A stretch of 64,000 nucleotides of DNA from Actinoallomurus purpureus (GTDB taxonomy: Bacteria; Actinomycetota; Actinomycetes; Streptosporangiales; Streptosporangiaceae). The stretch spans positions 1 to 64,000 of the forward strand of contig NZ_JAMXMY010000006.1 of NCBI RefSeq assembly GCF_024055795.1, written 5' to 3'. Of this stretch, positions 42,901-50,645 are shown in pieces (within the stretch, counting starts at the first letter, position 1; each line of letters begins with the position of its first letter). The position numbers were made by a program, and so were the translations under genes. Under the pieces are notes generated by a model. That model saw only the letters and a program-made list of their open reading frames with translations, had not been told where the DNA came from and made no database searches.

Positions 42901-44899
42901 GGGGATCACCGCGCGCGGCGCCTGGGAGTCGGTGAAGTACCTCTTCCGCTCGCTCGGCGTCGACGTGCAGAACGAGGACTTCACCGTCGTCGGCGTCGGC
43001 GACATGTCCGGTGACGTGTTCGGCAACGGGATGCTGCTGTCCGAGCACATCAAGCTGGTGGCCGCGTTCGACCACCGGCACATCTTCCTCGACCCGAACC
43101 CCGATCCGGCGACGTCGTTCCGGGAGCGCAAGCGCATGTTCGCGCTGCCGCGCAGCTCCTGGGCCGACTACGACACCTCCCTGATCTCCAAGGGCGGCGG
43201 TGTGCACCCGCGCACCGCCAAGAAGATCCCGATCACCCCGCAGGTCCGCGAGGCGCTCGGCATCGACGACGGGGTCGCCGCCATGACCCCGCACGAGCTG
43301 ATCCACGCGATCCTGTGCGCCCCCGTCGACCTGCTGTGGAACGGCGGGATCGGCACGTACGTCAAGGCGACGAACGAGAACCACGCCGACGTGGGCGACC
43401 GGGCCAACGACGCCCTGCGCGCCGACGCGACCGAGCTGCGCTGCAAGGTCATCGGCGAGGGCGGCAACCTGGGCTTCACCCAGCGCGCCCGGATCGAGTT
43501 CTCCCGCGGTGGGGGCCTGGTCAACACGGACTTCATCGACAACTCCGCCGGGGTGGACACCTCCGACCACGAGGTGAACATAAAGATCCTGCTCGACCAG
43601 GTCGTCCGCGACGGCGAGATGACCCGCAAGCAGCGGGACGCGCTGTTCCTCGAGATGACCGACGAGGTGGGCGATCTGGTGCTGCGCGACAACTACGCGC
43701 AGAACGTCGTGCTCGCCGCGTCCCGCAAGCAGGCGCCGTCGATGCTGCACGTCCACGCGCGCTACCTGCGCAAGCTGGAACGGGACGGCAAGCTGAAGCG
43801 GCGGCTGGAGGACCTGCCCGACGACAAGGCCCTGGCCGAACGGCGGCAGGCGGGTCTCGGCCTGACCGGCCCCGAGTTCGCCACGCTGCTCGCCTACACG
43901 AAGCTGACGCTGGAAGAGGAGATCCGGGCCTCCGACCTGCCGGACGACCCCGACCTCGCGACCCGGCTCGTGGAGTACTTCCCGACGCCGCTGCGGGAGC
44001 GTTTCCGGGACTACATGGACCGGCATCCGCTGCGGCGGGAGATCATCTCCACGTCCGTCGTGAACAGCATGGTCAACAACAGCGGTACGACCTTCGCGTT
44101 CCGGATGAACGAGGAGACCGGCGCCTCGCCCTCCGACATCGCCCGCGCCTACCTTGTGGCGCGCGCGGTGTTCGACATGCCGCAGTTCTGGCGCTCGGTG
44201 GACTCGCTGGACTACCAGGTCGACACCGCCACGCAGATCCGGATGCGCCTGGAGTCGCGCAAGCTGACCGAGCGCGGCGCCCGCTGGCTGCTGCACAACC
44301 GGCGGATGCCGTTCGACCTGCGCGAGACGGTGGACTTCTTCGCCGACGGCGCGGCCACGCTCGCGCCCCAGCTGCCGAAGCTGCTGGTCGGCCGCGATCT
44401 GGAGGGCTTCGAGGAACGGCGGGACCGCTTCACGGAGGCGGGCGTGCCCGGCGAGCTGGCCGAGCATGTCGCGATCATGGTCCCGGCGTACTCCACCTTC
44501 GACCTGGTGGAGATCGCGCACAGCACGGGACGGCCGGTCGGCGAGGTCGCCGAGGTGTACTTCGACCTGGCCGACCGTCTGCAGCTCTCCCGGCTGCGCG
44601 AGCGCGTCATCGCGTTGCCGCGTGACGACCGGTGGCAGTCGATGGCCCGTTCGGCGCTGCGCGACGACCTGTACGCCGCGCACGCGGCACTCGCCCGCGA
44701 CGTGCTGGTGACCAGCGAGCCCGGAGCTGATCCCGAAGAACGCCTGGTCACCTGGTCGGAGAAGAACAGCGCCGCTGTGTCGCGCGCCGCGCAGACCCTC
44801 GGTGAGATCTGGGAGAGCGACAGCTTCGGCATCGCGACCCTGTCGGTCGCACTACGCGCGATCCGCACGCTCGTGACCGCGAGCACGCTGCCCGGCTGA
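39962..44899 (+). CDS. gdh: NAD-specific glutamate dehydrogenase, large (180 kDa) type
   Basis: 1645 residues, the full length of the L-GDH180 class known from Streptomyces and Pseudomonas, which deaminates glutamate to 2-oxoglutarate with NAD+. A long N-terminal regulatory part (about 1-690, ACT-like segments) precedes the catalytic core. The core has Gly-Gly-Leu-Arg-Trp-Ser-Asp-Arg, Gly-Ala-Lys-Gly-Gly-Phe-Val, the nucleotide-binding Val-Val-Gly-Val-Gly-Asp-Met-Ser-Gly-Asp-Val-Phe-Gly-Asn-Gly and Gly-Glu-Gly-Gly-Asn-Leu-Gly. A C-terminal helical domain follows. The ATG has GGGGGGCAGG upstream. Stand-alone; an 11-bp hairpin follows the stop. Confidence 0.95.
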   Translation: MSASAIVSGTGGLDDAKNELLRRAAQACAQTPGARQDADEAFGYLRFYYRHVAPEDLLDRDPVDVCGPALVHRHLGEERPQGRARVRAFTPTLEEYGWDPGHTVVQVVTDDMPYLVDSVVMELNRHRLSTHLIVHPQLKVARDVAGHLQGIGDGGGDGPVLEESWIHIEIDRQSDRVLLDELEADLRRVLGDVRYAVEDEQKMRALAGTIAVEVAEKRPPLPDREITDGVELLDWLADDHFTFLGYREYKLEEGPDGEQLRAVPGTGLGILRSDQAESTSFASLPQQVRSKAREAHLLVLTKANSRATVHRSAYLDYVGVKKFGDSGEVVGERRFLGLFTHTAYSQSIAHIPVLRHKLEEVIERAGLAVDSYDGKDLIEILETYPRDDLFQISVDELLPLALGVLRLRARKQLKLFVRKDEYDRYMSCLVFLPRDRYTTQIRLRIQDILLKAYDGLSVDYSAMVGDSILARLHVVVRGERGRPLPEVDPVDLERRLIAATRSWTDDLAEAIVQQCGEEQASALIRRYTEAFPEGYKADFPARTACADLKRLEELAEPGEISINLYEPYDAGPGERRLKIYRFGPPISLSHILPLLQEMGVEVVDERPYEIARADGRESWIYDLGLRYEPSPDVDDTEVKGLFQEAFEALWRGDVESDRFNALVLRAGLGWRSAMVLRAYARYLRQTKTTFSERYIEQVLVANPRVARLLVRLFEARLDPRLNHAGDDRSAAAHDELAAAIAEEIEGALDAVTSLDEDRILRSYLAMIRATLRTNHYQRTADGRPKPYLSLKFDPEAIPDLPQPRPKFEIFVYSPRLEGVHLRFGQVARGGLRWSDRKEDFRTEVLGLVKAQAVKNTVIVPAGAKGGFVCKQLPDPSDREAFLAEGVASYKQFISGLLDITDNLVGGEEGVGPRKGAGQMRVVPAPDVVRHDGDDTYLVVAADKGTATFSDIANEVAASYDFWLGDAFASGGSVGYDHKAMGITARGAWESVKYLFRSLGVDVQNEDFTVVGVGDMSGDVFGNGMLLSEHIKLVAAFDHRHIFLDPNPDPATSFRERKRMFALPRSSWADYDTSLISKGGGVHPRTAKKIPITPQVREALGIDDGVAAMTPHELIHAILCAPVDLLWNGGIGTYVKATNENHADVGDRANDALRADATELRCKVIGEGGNLGFTQRARIEFSRGGGLVNTDFIDNSAGVDTSDHEVNIKILLDQVVRDGEMTRKQRDALFLEMTDEVGDLVLRDNYAQNVVLAASRKQAPSMLHVHARYLRKLERDGKLKRRLEDLPDDKALAERRQAGLGLTGPEFATLLAYTKLTLEEEIRASDLPDDPDLATRLVEYFPTPLRERFRDYMDRHPLRREIISTSVVNSMVNNSGTTFAFRMNEETGASPSDIARAYLVARAVFDMPQFWRSVDSLDYQVDTATQIRMRLESRKLTERGARWLLHNRRMPFDLRETVDFFADGAATLAPQLPKLLVGRDLEGFEERRDRFTEAGVPGELAEHVAIMVPAYSTFDLVEIAHSTGRPVGEVAEVYFDLADRLQLSRLRERVIALPRDDRWQSMARSALRDDLYAAHAALARDVLVTSEPGADPEERLVTWSEKNSAAVSRAAQTLGEIWESDSFGIATLSVALRAIRTLVTASTLPG

Positions 44900-44912
44900 C
44901 GCGCCGATGGAC

Positions 44913-44938
44913 GACGCCCCGGCGGTCGCCGGGGCGTC
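44913..44938 (+). terminator. Hairpin after glutamate dehydrogenase
   Basis: A perfect 11-bp stem GACGCCCCGGC / GCCGGGGCGTC with a GGTC loop starts 14 bases after the stop codon. There is no T-run, as in many actinobacterial terminators. Confidence 0.55.
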
Positions 44939-44999
44939 TCCTGAGGAGAATTCCAGATTCGCAGAGTAATCGAATGATCACTGTGCGAATCTGGTCCGC

Positions 45000-45911
45000 A
45001 TGCTTCGACACCTCACCGCCCTGACGGTCGTCCTGCTGCCTCTGGCCGCGTGCGGCGGCTCGCCGGCGATCGCCGCGCCCGCCGTGACCAAGGACCGGGC
45101 CGCGCAGCTGCTCGCCCACTACCAGTCCGTCAACAACCGGGCCAACGGCACGTCCGACGAAAAGCTGCTGGCCACCGTGGAGACCGGCGCCCAGCTCGAC
45201 ATGGACCGGGCCGAATACCGGCGGCGTGCGGCGGCCGGGGAGAAGTACGCTCCCTTCGCCTACACCGGTCCGGCGTACTACATTCCCCGGCAGACGGGGT
45301 TCCCCAAGTGGTTCGCGGTCACCGCCGCCACCGGCAAGATGCGGCACGCCCTGGTCTTCGCCCAGGAGCGGCCCGGCGGCCCCTGGCTGCTCACCGCCGA
45401 CCCGTTCCCCATCGCGACCATCAGCGGCATCGCCCTGGACAAGGACGGATACGCCACCGCCGTCGCCCCCGACGACACGAAGACGGCGCCGGCACCGGGG
45501 AAGGTCGCCGCGGTGCACGCCGCCAACCTGTCGCGCGGCACGTCCGGCATCGCCCCCGGCCCCTACACCACGCAGGCGCACGACGCGCTGGTCAAGGCGG
45601 AGTCCGCGCTCAAGCGCCGGGGGGTGAGGCTCACCTCCGACTTCCGGCCCGACCGGCAGCAGGCGTTCGCGCTGCGCACCACCGACGGCGGCGCTCTCGT
45701 CTGGTACGTCGTCCGGCAGAGCGAGACCTACGAGCTGGCCAAGCCGGGGGTCATCGGCAGCGGCGGCGATCTGGCCGGCCTGATCGACGGCAAGGTCCGT
45801 CACCACCTGGCCACCACCGCGCTGACCCAGTACCTCGCCGTGGTGCCCCCGCAGGGGGCCGCGCGGGTCGTCGGAAGCTACCGGAAGGCGATCCAGGCGG
45901 CGGCGTCGTAG
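45000..45911 (+). CDS. Lipoprotein, first of three related
   Basis: 303 residues. Lipobox Leu-Ala-Ala-Cys near residue 18. An N-terminal domain (about 28-155) has a helix Val-Asn-Asn-Arg-Ala-Asn-Gly-Thr and the segment Tyr-Tyr-Ile-Pro-Arg-Gln-Thr-Gly-Phe-Pro-Lys-Trp-Phe-Ala-Val. A C-terminal domain (about 165-300) has Phe-Ala-Leu-Arg-Thr-Thr-Asp-Gly-Gly-Ala-Leu-Val-Trp-Tyr. The same two-domain plan recurs in the next gene and in the one at 47043, so they are paralogues (possibly the DUF8094 family). Anchored outside the membrane. Function unknown; no catalytic motif. Confidence 0.78.
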   Translation: MLRHLTALTVVLLPLAACGGSPAIAAPAVTKDRAAQLLAHYQSVNNRANGTSDEKLLATVETGAQLDMDRAEYRRRAAAGEKYAPFAYTGPAYYIPRQTGFPKWFAVTAATGKMRHALVFAQERPGGPWLLTADPFPIATISGIALDKDGYATAVAPDDTKTAPAPGKVAAVHAANLSRGTSGIAPGPYTTQAHDALVKAESALKRRGVRLTSDFRPDRQQAFALRTTDGGALVWYVVRQSETYELAKPGVIGSGGDLAGLIDGKVRHHLATTALTQYLAVVPPQGAARVVGSYRKAIQAAAS

Positions 45912-45968
45912 CGCACACGGGCGCGCGGGGAACGTGCGACCGTACGTCCGTGGTGTAAGAATTCGGCA

Positions 45969-46922
45969 ATGCGCCCCCGCCGTGTCGCGCCGGCCGTGCT
46001 GGCGATCCTCCTGCTCACCGGGTGCGAGGGCGGCCATGACGACGGTGACGCGGCCGATGACGCGCCCGCGCCGGCCGTCTCGGCGGACGCCTCGGCGCGG
46101 ATTCTCGCCGCCTACGTCCGGGGCTACAACAAGGCGGTCACGGCGGGTGACGCGAAGGAATGGCGGGGCCTCGGCACCGACGCGCTCGGTGCCACCGCCG
46201 AGGCCGCCCTGCGCCTCGGCGGCGGACGGCCGCCGCGAGCCGGGGCGATCTCCCTGCGCAATCCCGTGATGTATGTTCCGCGGCTGCGCGGTCTGCCCCG
46301 ATGGTTCGCGACGGTGGCGCTGGAGCGGCGCGGCGGCGGCGAACGCCCGATCTTCGCGGTGTTCGTCGAGAAGAGCGCGAGGTCCGGGTGGCGGCTGTCG
46401 AGCCGGATGTACTTCCGGGGACTGCCACCGCGGATCACCACGGACGAGCAGGGCTACGCGGTCGCGGTGGATCCGGGGGCCTCGGCGCCGGCGACGACGC
46501 CGTCCGCGCTCCCCGCGGCGCACGCCGCGTACCTCGACCGCGGTGACGACCGGTCGATCTGGCCGGGAACCACCGCCCGCCGGTGGCGGACCGCCGAGGC
46601 CCGGCAGGAGAAGCAGTTGCGCGCCCACCACGTGGCCGTGACCGGCCGGTCCTCGCCGACGGGCTACCCCGTCTACGCGCTGCGGACCGACGACGGCGGG
46701 GCGATCGTCACCTACTCGCTGCGGCGTACGACGACCTACACCGCGACCGGCGGCGGTGACGTCGCGGCCGTGCCGGCGGACGTCCGCACCTACCTCCACG
46801 GCAGGACCGGGCACCGGGTGACGGCCACCTGGGTCTGGCGCGCCGTCGCCTACGTTCCGGTACGCGGCCGCGCGACCGTGCTGATCGAGGACTTCGACCT
46901 CGCCTCGGCCCGGGTCGCCTGA
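45969..46922 (+). CDS. Lipoprotein, second of three related
   Basis: 317 residues. Lipobox Leu-Leu-Thr-Gly-Cys near residue 19. Domain 1 has Tyr-Asn-Lys-Ala-Val-Thr-Ala-Gly-Asp and Met-Tyr-Val-Pro-Arg-Leu-Arg-Gly-Leu-Pro-Arg-Trp-Phe-Ala-Thr; domain 2 has Tyr-Ala-Leu-Arg-Thr-Asp-Asp-Gly-Gly-Ala-Ile-Val-Thr-Tyr. It aligns by eye with the products at 45000 and 47043. It follows the first copy by 57 bases on the same strand. AAGAAT six bases before the ATG hints at its own leaderless promoter. Function unknown. Confidence 0.76.
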   Translation: MRPRRVAPAVLAILLLTGCEGGHDDGDAADDAPAPAVSADASARILAAYVRGYNKAVTAGDAKEWRGLGTDALGATAEAALRLGGGRPPRAGAISLRNPVMYVPRLRGLPRWFATVALERRGGGERPIFAVFVEKSARSGWRLSSRMYFRGLPPRITTDEQGYAVAVDPGASAPATTPSALPAAHAAYLDRGDDRSIWPGTTARRWRTAEARQEKQLRAHHVAVTGRSSPTGYPVYALRTDDGGAIVTYSLRRTTTYTATGGGDVAAVPADVRTYLHGRTGHRVTATWVWRAVAYVPVRGRATVLIEDFDLASARVA

Positions 46923-47042
46923 AGGACGGGCGGTCGTACACCCCGGCGGGAGGCATGGGCAAGAAGTCACGGCGGCCACACCGGCAAAGGCGACCCTGCA
47001 CACCACCCAGGTCGGCCGCGCCTTCGGCTGGGCAGTACCGCG

Positions 47043-48086
47043 CTACTTGCCGGGAACCGACGCCTTGACCGTGCCGCCGTCCGCGCCGATGATCTCGGTC
47101 TTGACGGTGCCGTCGTCCTTCTTCGGTTTGGCCGGGACGACGGCGACGTACTGCATGGTCTGGCTGAAGTCGATCTCGTTGCGCACGAGCTTGGAGCTGA
47201 GGAACGGCATGGCGTCCTCGGGGACCGGGACGCGGCCCGGCTTGCTCTTGCTCTTGGAGATCACCGTGTCGCGGCTCAGCGAGTACAGCACCAGGCCGCC
47301 GCCGTCCGCGGTCGCCAGCGGGAAGATCGAGAAGGAGGTCGCGGCGTAGACGACGCTGCTGCGCAGGCCGGCCTTCTTGTCCTTCTTGCCCTTCATGGAC
47401 TTCTGGTCCGTGCTGTAGTAGCCGGTGGTGTACTTCCCGGCGCGCATCACCTGGGCCGCGACGTTCTGCGGGCCCTCCTCGGCCAGCGTGGCCTGGATCG
47501 ACGGCACCAGCCGGGGCGGGATCAGCAGGGCGTTGTCGAAGGTGGGCAGGGCCTTCGCGTAGCCCTGCGCGTCCATCAGGATGTTCGGGGGCTTCTGCTT
47601 GTCGTCCAGCACGGCGGCCAGGCTCAGCCGCCAGCGCTCGACCGGCTCGGACCGGAGGAACCCCATGTACACGGTGTGGGGGTTCTTGCCGTCCGCGGTG
47701 GTGCGGCGCGCGCTCACGACGAACCACTGCGGCCCGGTCGCCAGCAGGTGCGGCACGTAGAAGACCGGTGCGTCGTAGCGGTAGCGGGGCACCGGCTCAC
47801 CCGCGGCGACGGCTCGCCGGAACGCCGACGCCGTGAGCTGGGACTGCCCCTCGCTGGTCCACCACAGGGCGAGCCGCTCGTCTCCACTGGCCCGGGCCAC
47901 GTCGTCGTTGTTCACGAACGAGTGGAACGCCTTGGCCGCCGTCTCGGGCGTGACGGACTCGGGAGCGGGGCTGCTCTCGGCGGCGACCGGGGTCGTCCGG
48001 ACGGTGCGGTGGGTCTTGCCCGAGCAGCCCGCGGCACCGGTGAGGGTGAGCATCGCCACGAGCGTGGACGCAACCGCCTTGTTCAT
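47043..48086 (-). CDS. Lipoprotein, third of three related
   Basis: 347 residues. Lipobox Ala-Ala-Gly-Cys near residue 21 and a Pro/Ser/Thr linker. Domain 1 carries Phe-Tyr-Val-Pro-His-Leu-Leu-Ala-Thr-Gly-Pro-Gln-Trp-Phe-Val-Val; domain 2 carries Ala-Thr-Ala-Asp-Gly-Gly-Gly-Leu-Val-Leu-Tyr-Ser and a Lys-rich loop. It converges with the other two copies. The divergence is large, so the duplication is old. Its start faces prfB. Function unknown. Confidence 0.76.
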   Translation of the reverse strand: MNKAVASTLVAMLTLTGAAGCSGKTHRTVRTTPVAAESSPAPESVTPETAAKAFHSFVNNDDVARASGDERLALWWTSEGQSQLTASAFRRAVAAGEPVPRYRYDAPVFYVPHLLATGPQWFVVSARRTTADGKNPHTVYMGFLRSEPVERWRLSLAAVLDDKQKPPNILMDAQGYAKALPTFDNALLIPPRLVPSIQATLAEEGPQNVAAQVMRAGKYTTGYYSTDQKSMKGKKDKKAGLRSSVVYAATSFSIFPLATADGGGLVLYSLSRDTVISKSKSKPGRVPVPEDAMPFLSSKLVRNEIDFSQTMQYVAVVPAKPKKDDGTVKTEIIGADGGTVKASVPGK

Positions 48087-48232
48087 GTTCCCCGGCCGAT
48101 CATCGTTACATCTGTGGGGCAGAGTATGCCAGGGATCTCCAAGTGGACCGGCCGGAGGACCAGGCGGAGCCGGGTCGGCAAAGACCGACCGAGCGCGTAC
48201 GCGGAGAGTACAGGCACGGGTAGGCTTCGAAC

Positions 48233-49354
48233 GTGGCAGCCATGGATCCCTCTGAAGAGATAAAGGAGCTCGGTTCGATGCTCACCGGCATCGAGACCGT
48301 CCTCGACCTCGACGCGATGCGTCGCGACATCGGAGAGCTACGCGAGCAGGCTGCCGATCCCGACCTGTGGAACGACCAGGACCGCGCCCAGCAGGTGACC
48401 CGGCGGCTGTCCTACCTCGAGGGTGAGCTGGGCAAGGTGGAGGGCCTGCGCGGCAGGCTCGACGACGCCACCGTCCTGCTCGAGCTGGCCTCCGAGGAGG
48501 CCGACGACGACGCCCGCGGCGAGGCCGAGCGTGAGCTCGGCGCGCTCCGCAAGGAGGTCGAGCAGCTCGAGGTCCGCACCCTCATGTCGGGGGAGTACGA
48601 CTCCCGCGAGGCGCTCGTCACGATCAACGCGCAGGCGGGTGGCGTGGACGCCGCCGACTTCGCCCAGATGGTGCAGCGGATGTACATGCGCTGGGCCGAG
48701 CGGCACGGCTACCCGACGGAGGTGTACGACACGTCGTACGCGGAAGAGGCGGGGATCAAGTCGACGACCTTCACGGTCAAGGCGCCGTACGCCTATGGCA
48801 CGCTCCGCGGCGAGCACGGCACCCACCGCATGGTCCGGATCTCCCCGTACGACAACCAGGGCCGCCGGCAGACCTCGTTCGCCGGCGTCGACATCGTGCC
48901 GGTCGTGGAGCAGACCGACCACGTCGACATCCCCGAGGACGAGCTGCGCATCGACGTCTACCGCTCGAGCGGCCCCGGCGGGCAGGGCGTCAACACGACC
49001 GACTCGGCGGTGCGGATCACACACCTGCCGACCGGCATCGTCGTCTCCTGTCAGAACGAGCGCAGCCAGCTGCAGAACCGCGCGACGGCGATGTCGGTGC
49101 TGCAGGCCAAGCTCCTGGAGCGCACGCGCCAGGAGGAACTCCAGCGGATGAACGACCTACGCGGCGAGTCGACGAGCTCGTGGGGCACGCAGATCCGTAA
49201 CTACGTCCTGCACCCGTACCAGATCGTCAAGGATCTGCGCACGGGCACCGAGGCGGGGAATCCCACCGCCGTCCTCGACGGCGACATCGATGAGTTCATC
49301 GAGGCCGAGATCAGGTGGATGCGCCGCCGGGAGGCCGGCGAAGAGCAGGCGTGA
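48233..49354 (+). CDS. prfB: Peptide chain release factor 2
   Basis: 373 residues. RF2 reads UGA/UAA and triggers hydrolysis at the ribosome. The hydrolysis loop Gly249-Gly250-Gln251 lies in [12 protein letters not shown]. The stop-codon reading tripeptide, Ser-Pro-Phe in E. coli RF2, is Ser204-Pro205-Tyr206 here. The reading frame is continuous: no in-frame UGA or frameshift site near codon 25, as usual in actinobacteria. The GTG at 48233 is supported by TAGGCT six bases upstream (leaderless); an ATG at 48242 is the alternative. First gene of the prfB-ftsEX-smpB block. Confidence 0.95.
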   Translation: MAAMDPSEEIKELGSMLTGIETVLDLDAMRRDIGELREQAADPDLWNDQDRAQQVTRRLSYLEGELGKVEGLRGRLDDATVLLELASEEADDDARGEAERELGALRKEVEQLEVRTLMSGEYDSREALVTINAQAGGVDAADFAQMVQRMYMRWAERHGYPTEVYDTSYAEEAGIKSTTFTVKAPYAYGTLRGEHGTHRMVRISPYDNQGRRQTSFAGVDIVPVVEQTDHVDIPEDELRIDVYRSSGPGGQGVNTTDSAVRITHLPTGIVVSCQNERSQLQNRATAMSVLQAKLLERTRQEELQRMNDLRGESTSSWGTQIRNYVLHPYQIVKDLRTGTEAGNPTAVLDGDIDEFIEAEIRWMRRREAGEEQA

Positions 49355-49436
49355 CGCCCGATCCGTTCGCGATGACCGCGCGCCGGGGAGCGGGGAGCCG
49401 GTGGCCTGGTGCAGGCCAGAGCGGGGAGCCGGTGGC

Positions 49437-49622
49437 CTAGTGCAGGCCCAGCTTGAGGGCGATTAGCAGCGTCAGCGCCAGAATCAGGGCGCCGATCAAG
49501 ATGGGGGACAGGCCGAACGGGCCGGGCCGGTGCACCTCCGCCCGTGCCGCGCGGCACGCGGGGCAGCGCCCCTCGACGACAGGGCCCGAGCATCGCGCGC
49601 AGATCAGATGTTCGCAGCTCAT
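49437..49622 (-). CDS. Small zinc-ribbon membrane protein
   Basis: 61 residues, ATG at 49620-49622 after AAGGAG. The N-terminus holds a compact zinc ribbon: Cys-Glu-His-Leu-Ile-Cys-Ala-Arg-Cys and Cys-Pro-Ala-Cys. The C-terminus is one membrane helix (Ile-Leu-Ile-Gly-Ala-Leu-Ile-Leu-Ala-Leu-Thr-Leu-Leu-Ile-Ala-Leu). It sits between prfB and ftsE on the opposite strand; the function is unknown. The very long minus-strand frame of which it is the tail is antisense to ftsEX and not real. Confidence 0.68.
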   Translation of the reverse strand: MSCEHLICARCSGPVVEGRCPACRAARAEVHRPGPFGLSPILIGALILALTLLIALKLGLH

Positions 49623-49864
49623 CCGGCTCCTTCCGAACGTTGAGCGGGGAGTCCGCCCAGCGTATGCGTTCCTGGCCGGTGGCCCGCCGTCAATGGGGCG
49701 ACGGGTGTCCGTGATGCCCGGTTGCTTTCCCTGGGTGTACCCAAGTTGGACGATCCATGCCAGTCTCCCCCCTAGACTGCTGCTTGGCCAATCGGCCCGC
49801 CAAGCCGGGAAGCCGCGGCAGGGGTCTGTCGACGAAAAGACAGCCGCTGCCGTCCCCCAGCCCC

Positions 49865-49893
49865 TAGACTGGCACGTCGTGATGCAGCCGTGA
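49865..49893 (+). promoter_or_regulatory. ftsE promoter with a four-codon leader frame
   Basis: TAGACT at 49865-49870 is followed eight bases later by GTG ATG CAG CCG TGA (49879-49893). The TGA overlaps the ftsE start codon as GTGA. A near-leaderless mRNA would thus translate a mini-frame that re-initiates at ftsE. The same CCCCTAGACTG 11-mer also occurs about 92 bases upstream (49770). Confidence 0.4.
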
Positions 49894-50588
49894 TCCACTT
49901 CGATAACGTCACCAAGGTCTATTCGCACCAGAGTCGACCGGCCCTCCAGGGTGTCAACGTGGCCGTGGAGAAGGGCGAGTTCGTCTTTCTCGTCGGTCCT
50001 TCCGGTTCCGGCAAGTCGACCTTCCTGCGCCTGATCCTCAAGGAGGAGCGGCCGACGCAGGGAGGCATCCAGGTCGCCGGTAAGGATCTGAGTCGGCTGA
50101 CCAACTGGAAGATCCCGCACCTGCGCCGCCGCATCGGCTGCGTGTTCCAGGACTTCCGGTTGCTCCCCAACAAGAACGTCTATGAGAACGTCGCGTTCGC
50201 TCTCGAGGTCATCGGGAAGCCGCGGCGCTTCATCCGCAAGGTCGTCCCGGAGGTCATCGACCTGGTCGGCCTCGAGGGCAAGTCCCACCGGATGCCCGAT
50301 GAGCTGTCCGGCGGTGAGCAGCAGCGTGTCGCGATCGCGCGGGCGTTCGTCAACCGGCCGATGATCCTGCTGGCCGACGAGCCGACGGGCAACATCGACC
50401 CGGCGACGAGCATCGGCATCATGAAGGTGCTCGACCGGATCAACCGGACGGGCACGACCGTCGTGATGGCGACGCATGACGCGGCGATCGTCGACGCCTT
50501 CCGTAAGCGAGTGGTCGAACTGGAGGACGGCCGCGTCGTGCGCGACCAGTCGCGCGGCGTCTACGGCCAGGCGTACGGCGGCGTCTAG
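49890..50588 (+). CDS. ftsE: Cell division ATP-binding protein FtsE
   Basis: 232 residues, GTG start. ABC ATPase: Walker A Gly-Pro-Ser-Gly-Ser-Gly-Lys-Ser-Thr, Q-loop Val-Phe-Gln-Asp-Phe-Arg-Leu-Leu, signature Leu-Ser-Gly-Gly-Glu-Gln-Gln-Arg, Walker B [10 protein letters not shown] and the switch His of Ala-Thr-His-Asp. It pairs with FtsX at the membrane and couples ATP hydrolysis to activation of cell-wall hydrolases at the division septum. Only 57 bases separate it from ftsX. No ribosome site is seen before the GTG. Confidence 0.96.
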   Translation: MIHFDNVTKVYSHQSRPALQGVNVAVEKGEFVFLVGPSGSGKSTFLRLILKEERPTQGGIQVAGKDLSRLTNWKIPHLRRRIGCVFQDFRLLPNKNVYENVAFALEVIGKPRRFIRKVVPEVIDLVGLEGKSHRMPDELSGGEQQRVAIARAFVNRPMILLADEPTGNIDPATSIGIMKVLDRINRTGTTVVMATHDAAIVDAFRKRVVELEDGRVVRDQSRGVYGQAYGGV

Positions 50589-50645
50589 CCGGCCGCGCCG
50601 CCGCGACGACACGACCCCACACCGGACGACCAAGGACATCGAGGC

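Noticed and set aside
39935-44683. Very long minus-strand frames (828 and 753 codons)
   Set aside because: They mirror the glutamate dehydrogenase gene, which has all expected motifs on the plus strand. The antisense products are low-complexity.
48233-48400. Programmed +1 frameshift in prfB
   Set aside because: There is no in-frame UGA and no CTT-TGA slippery site; the frame is continuous from GTG to stop.
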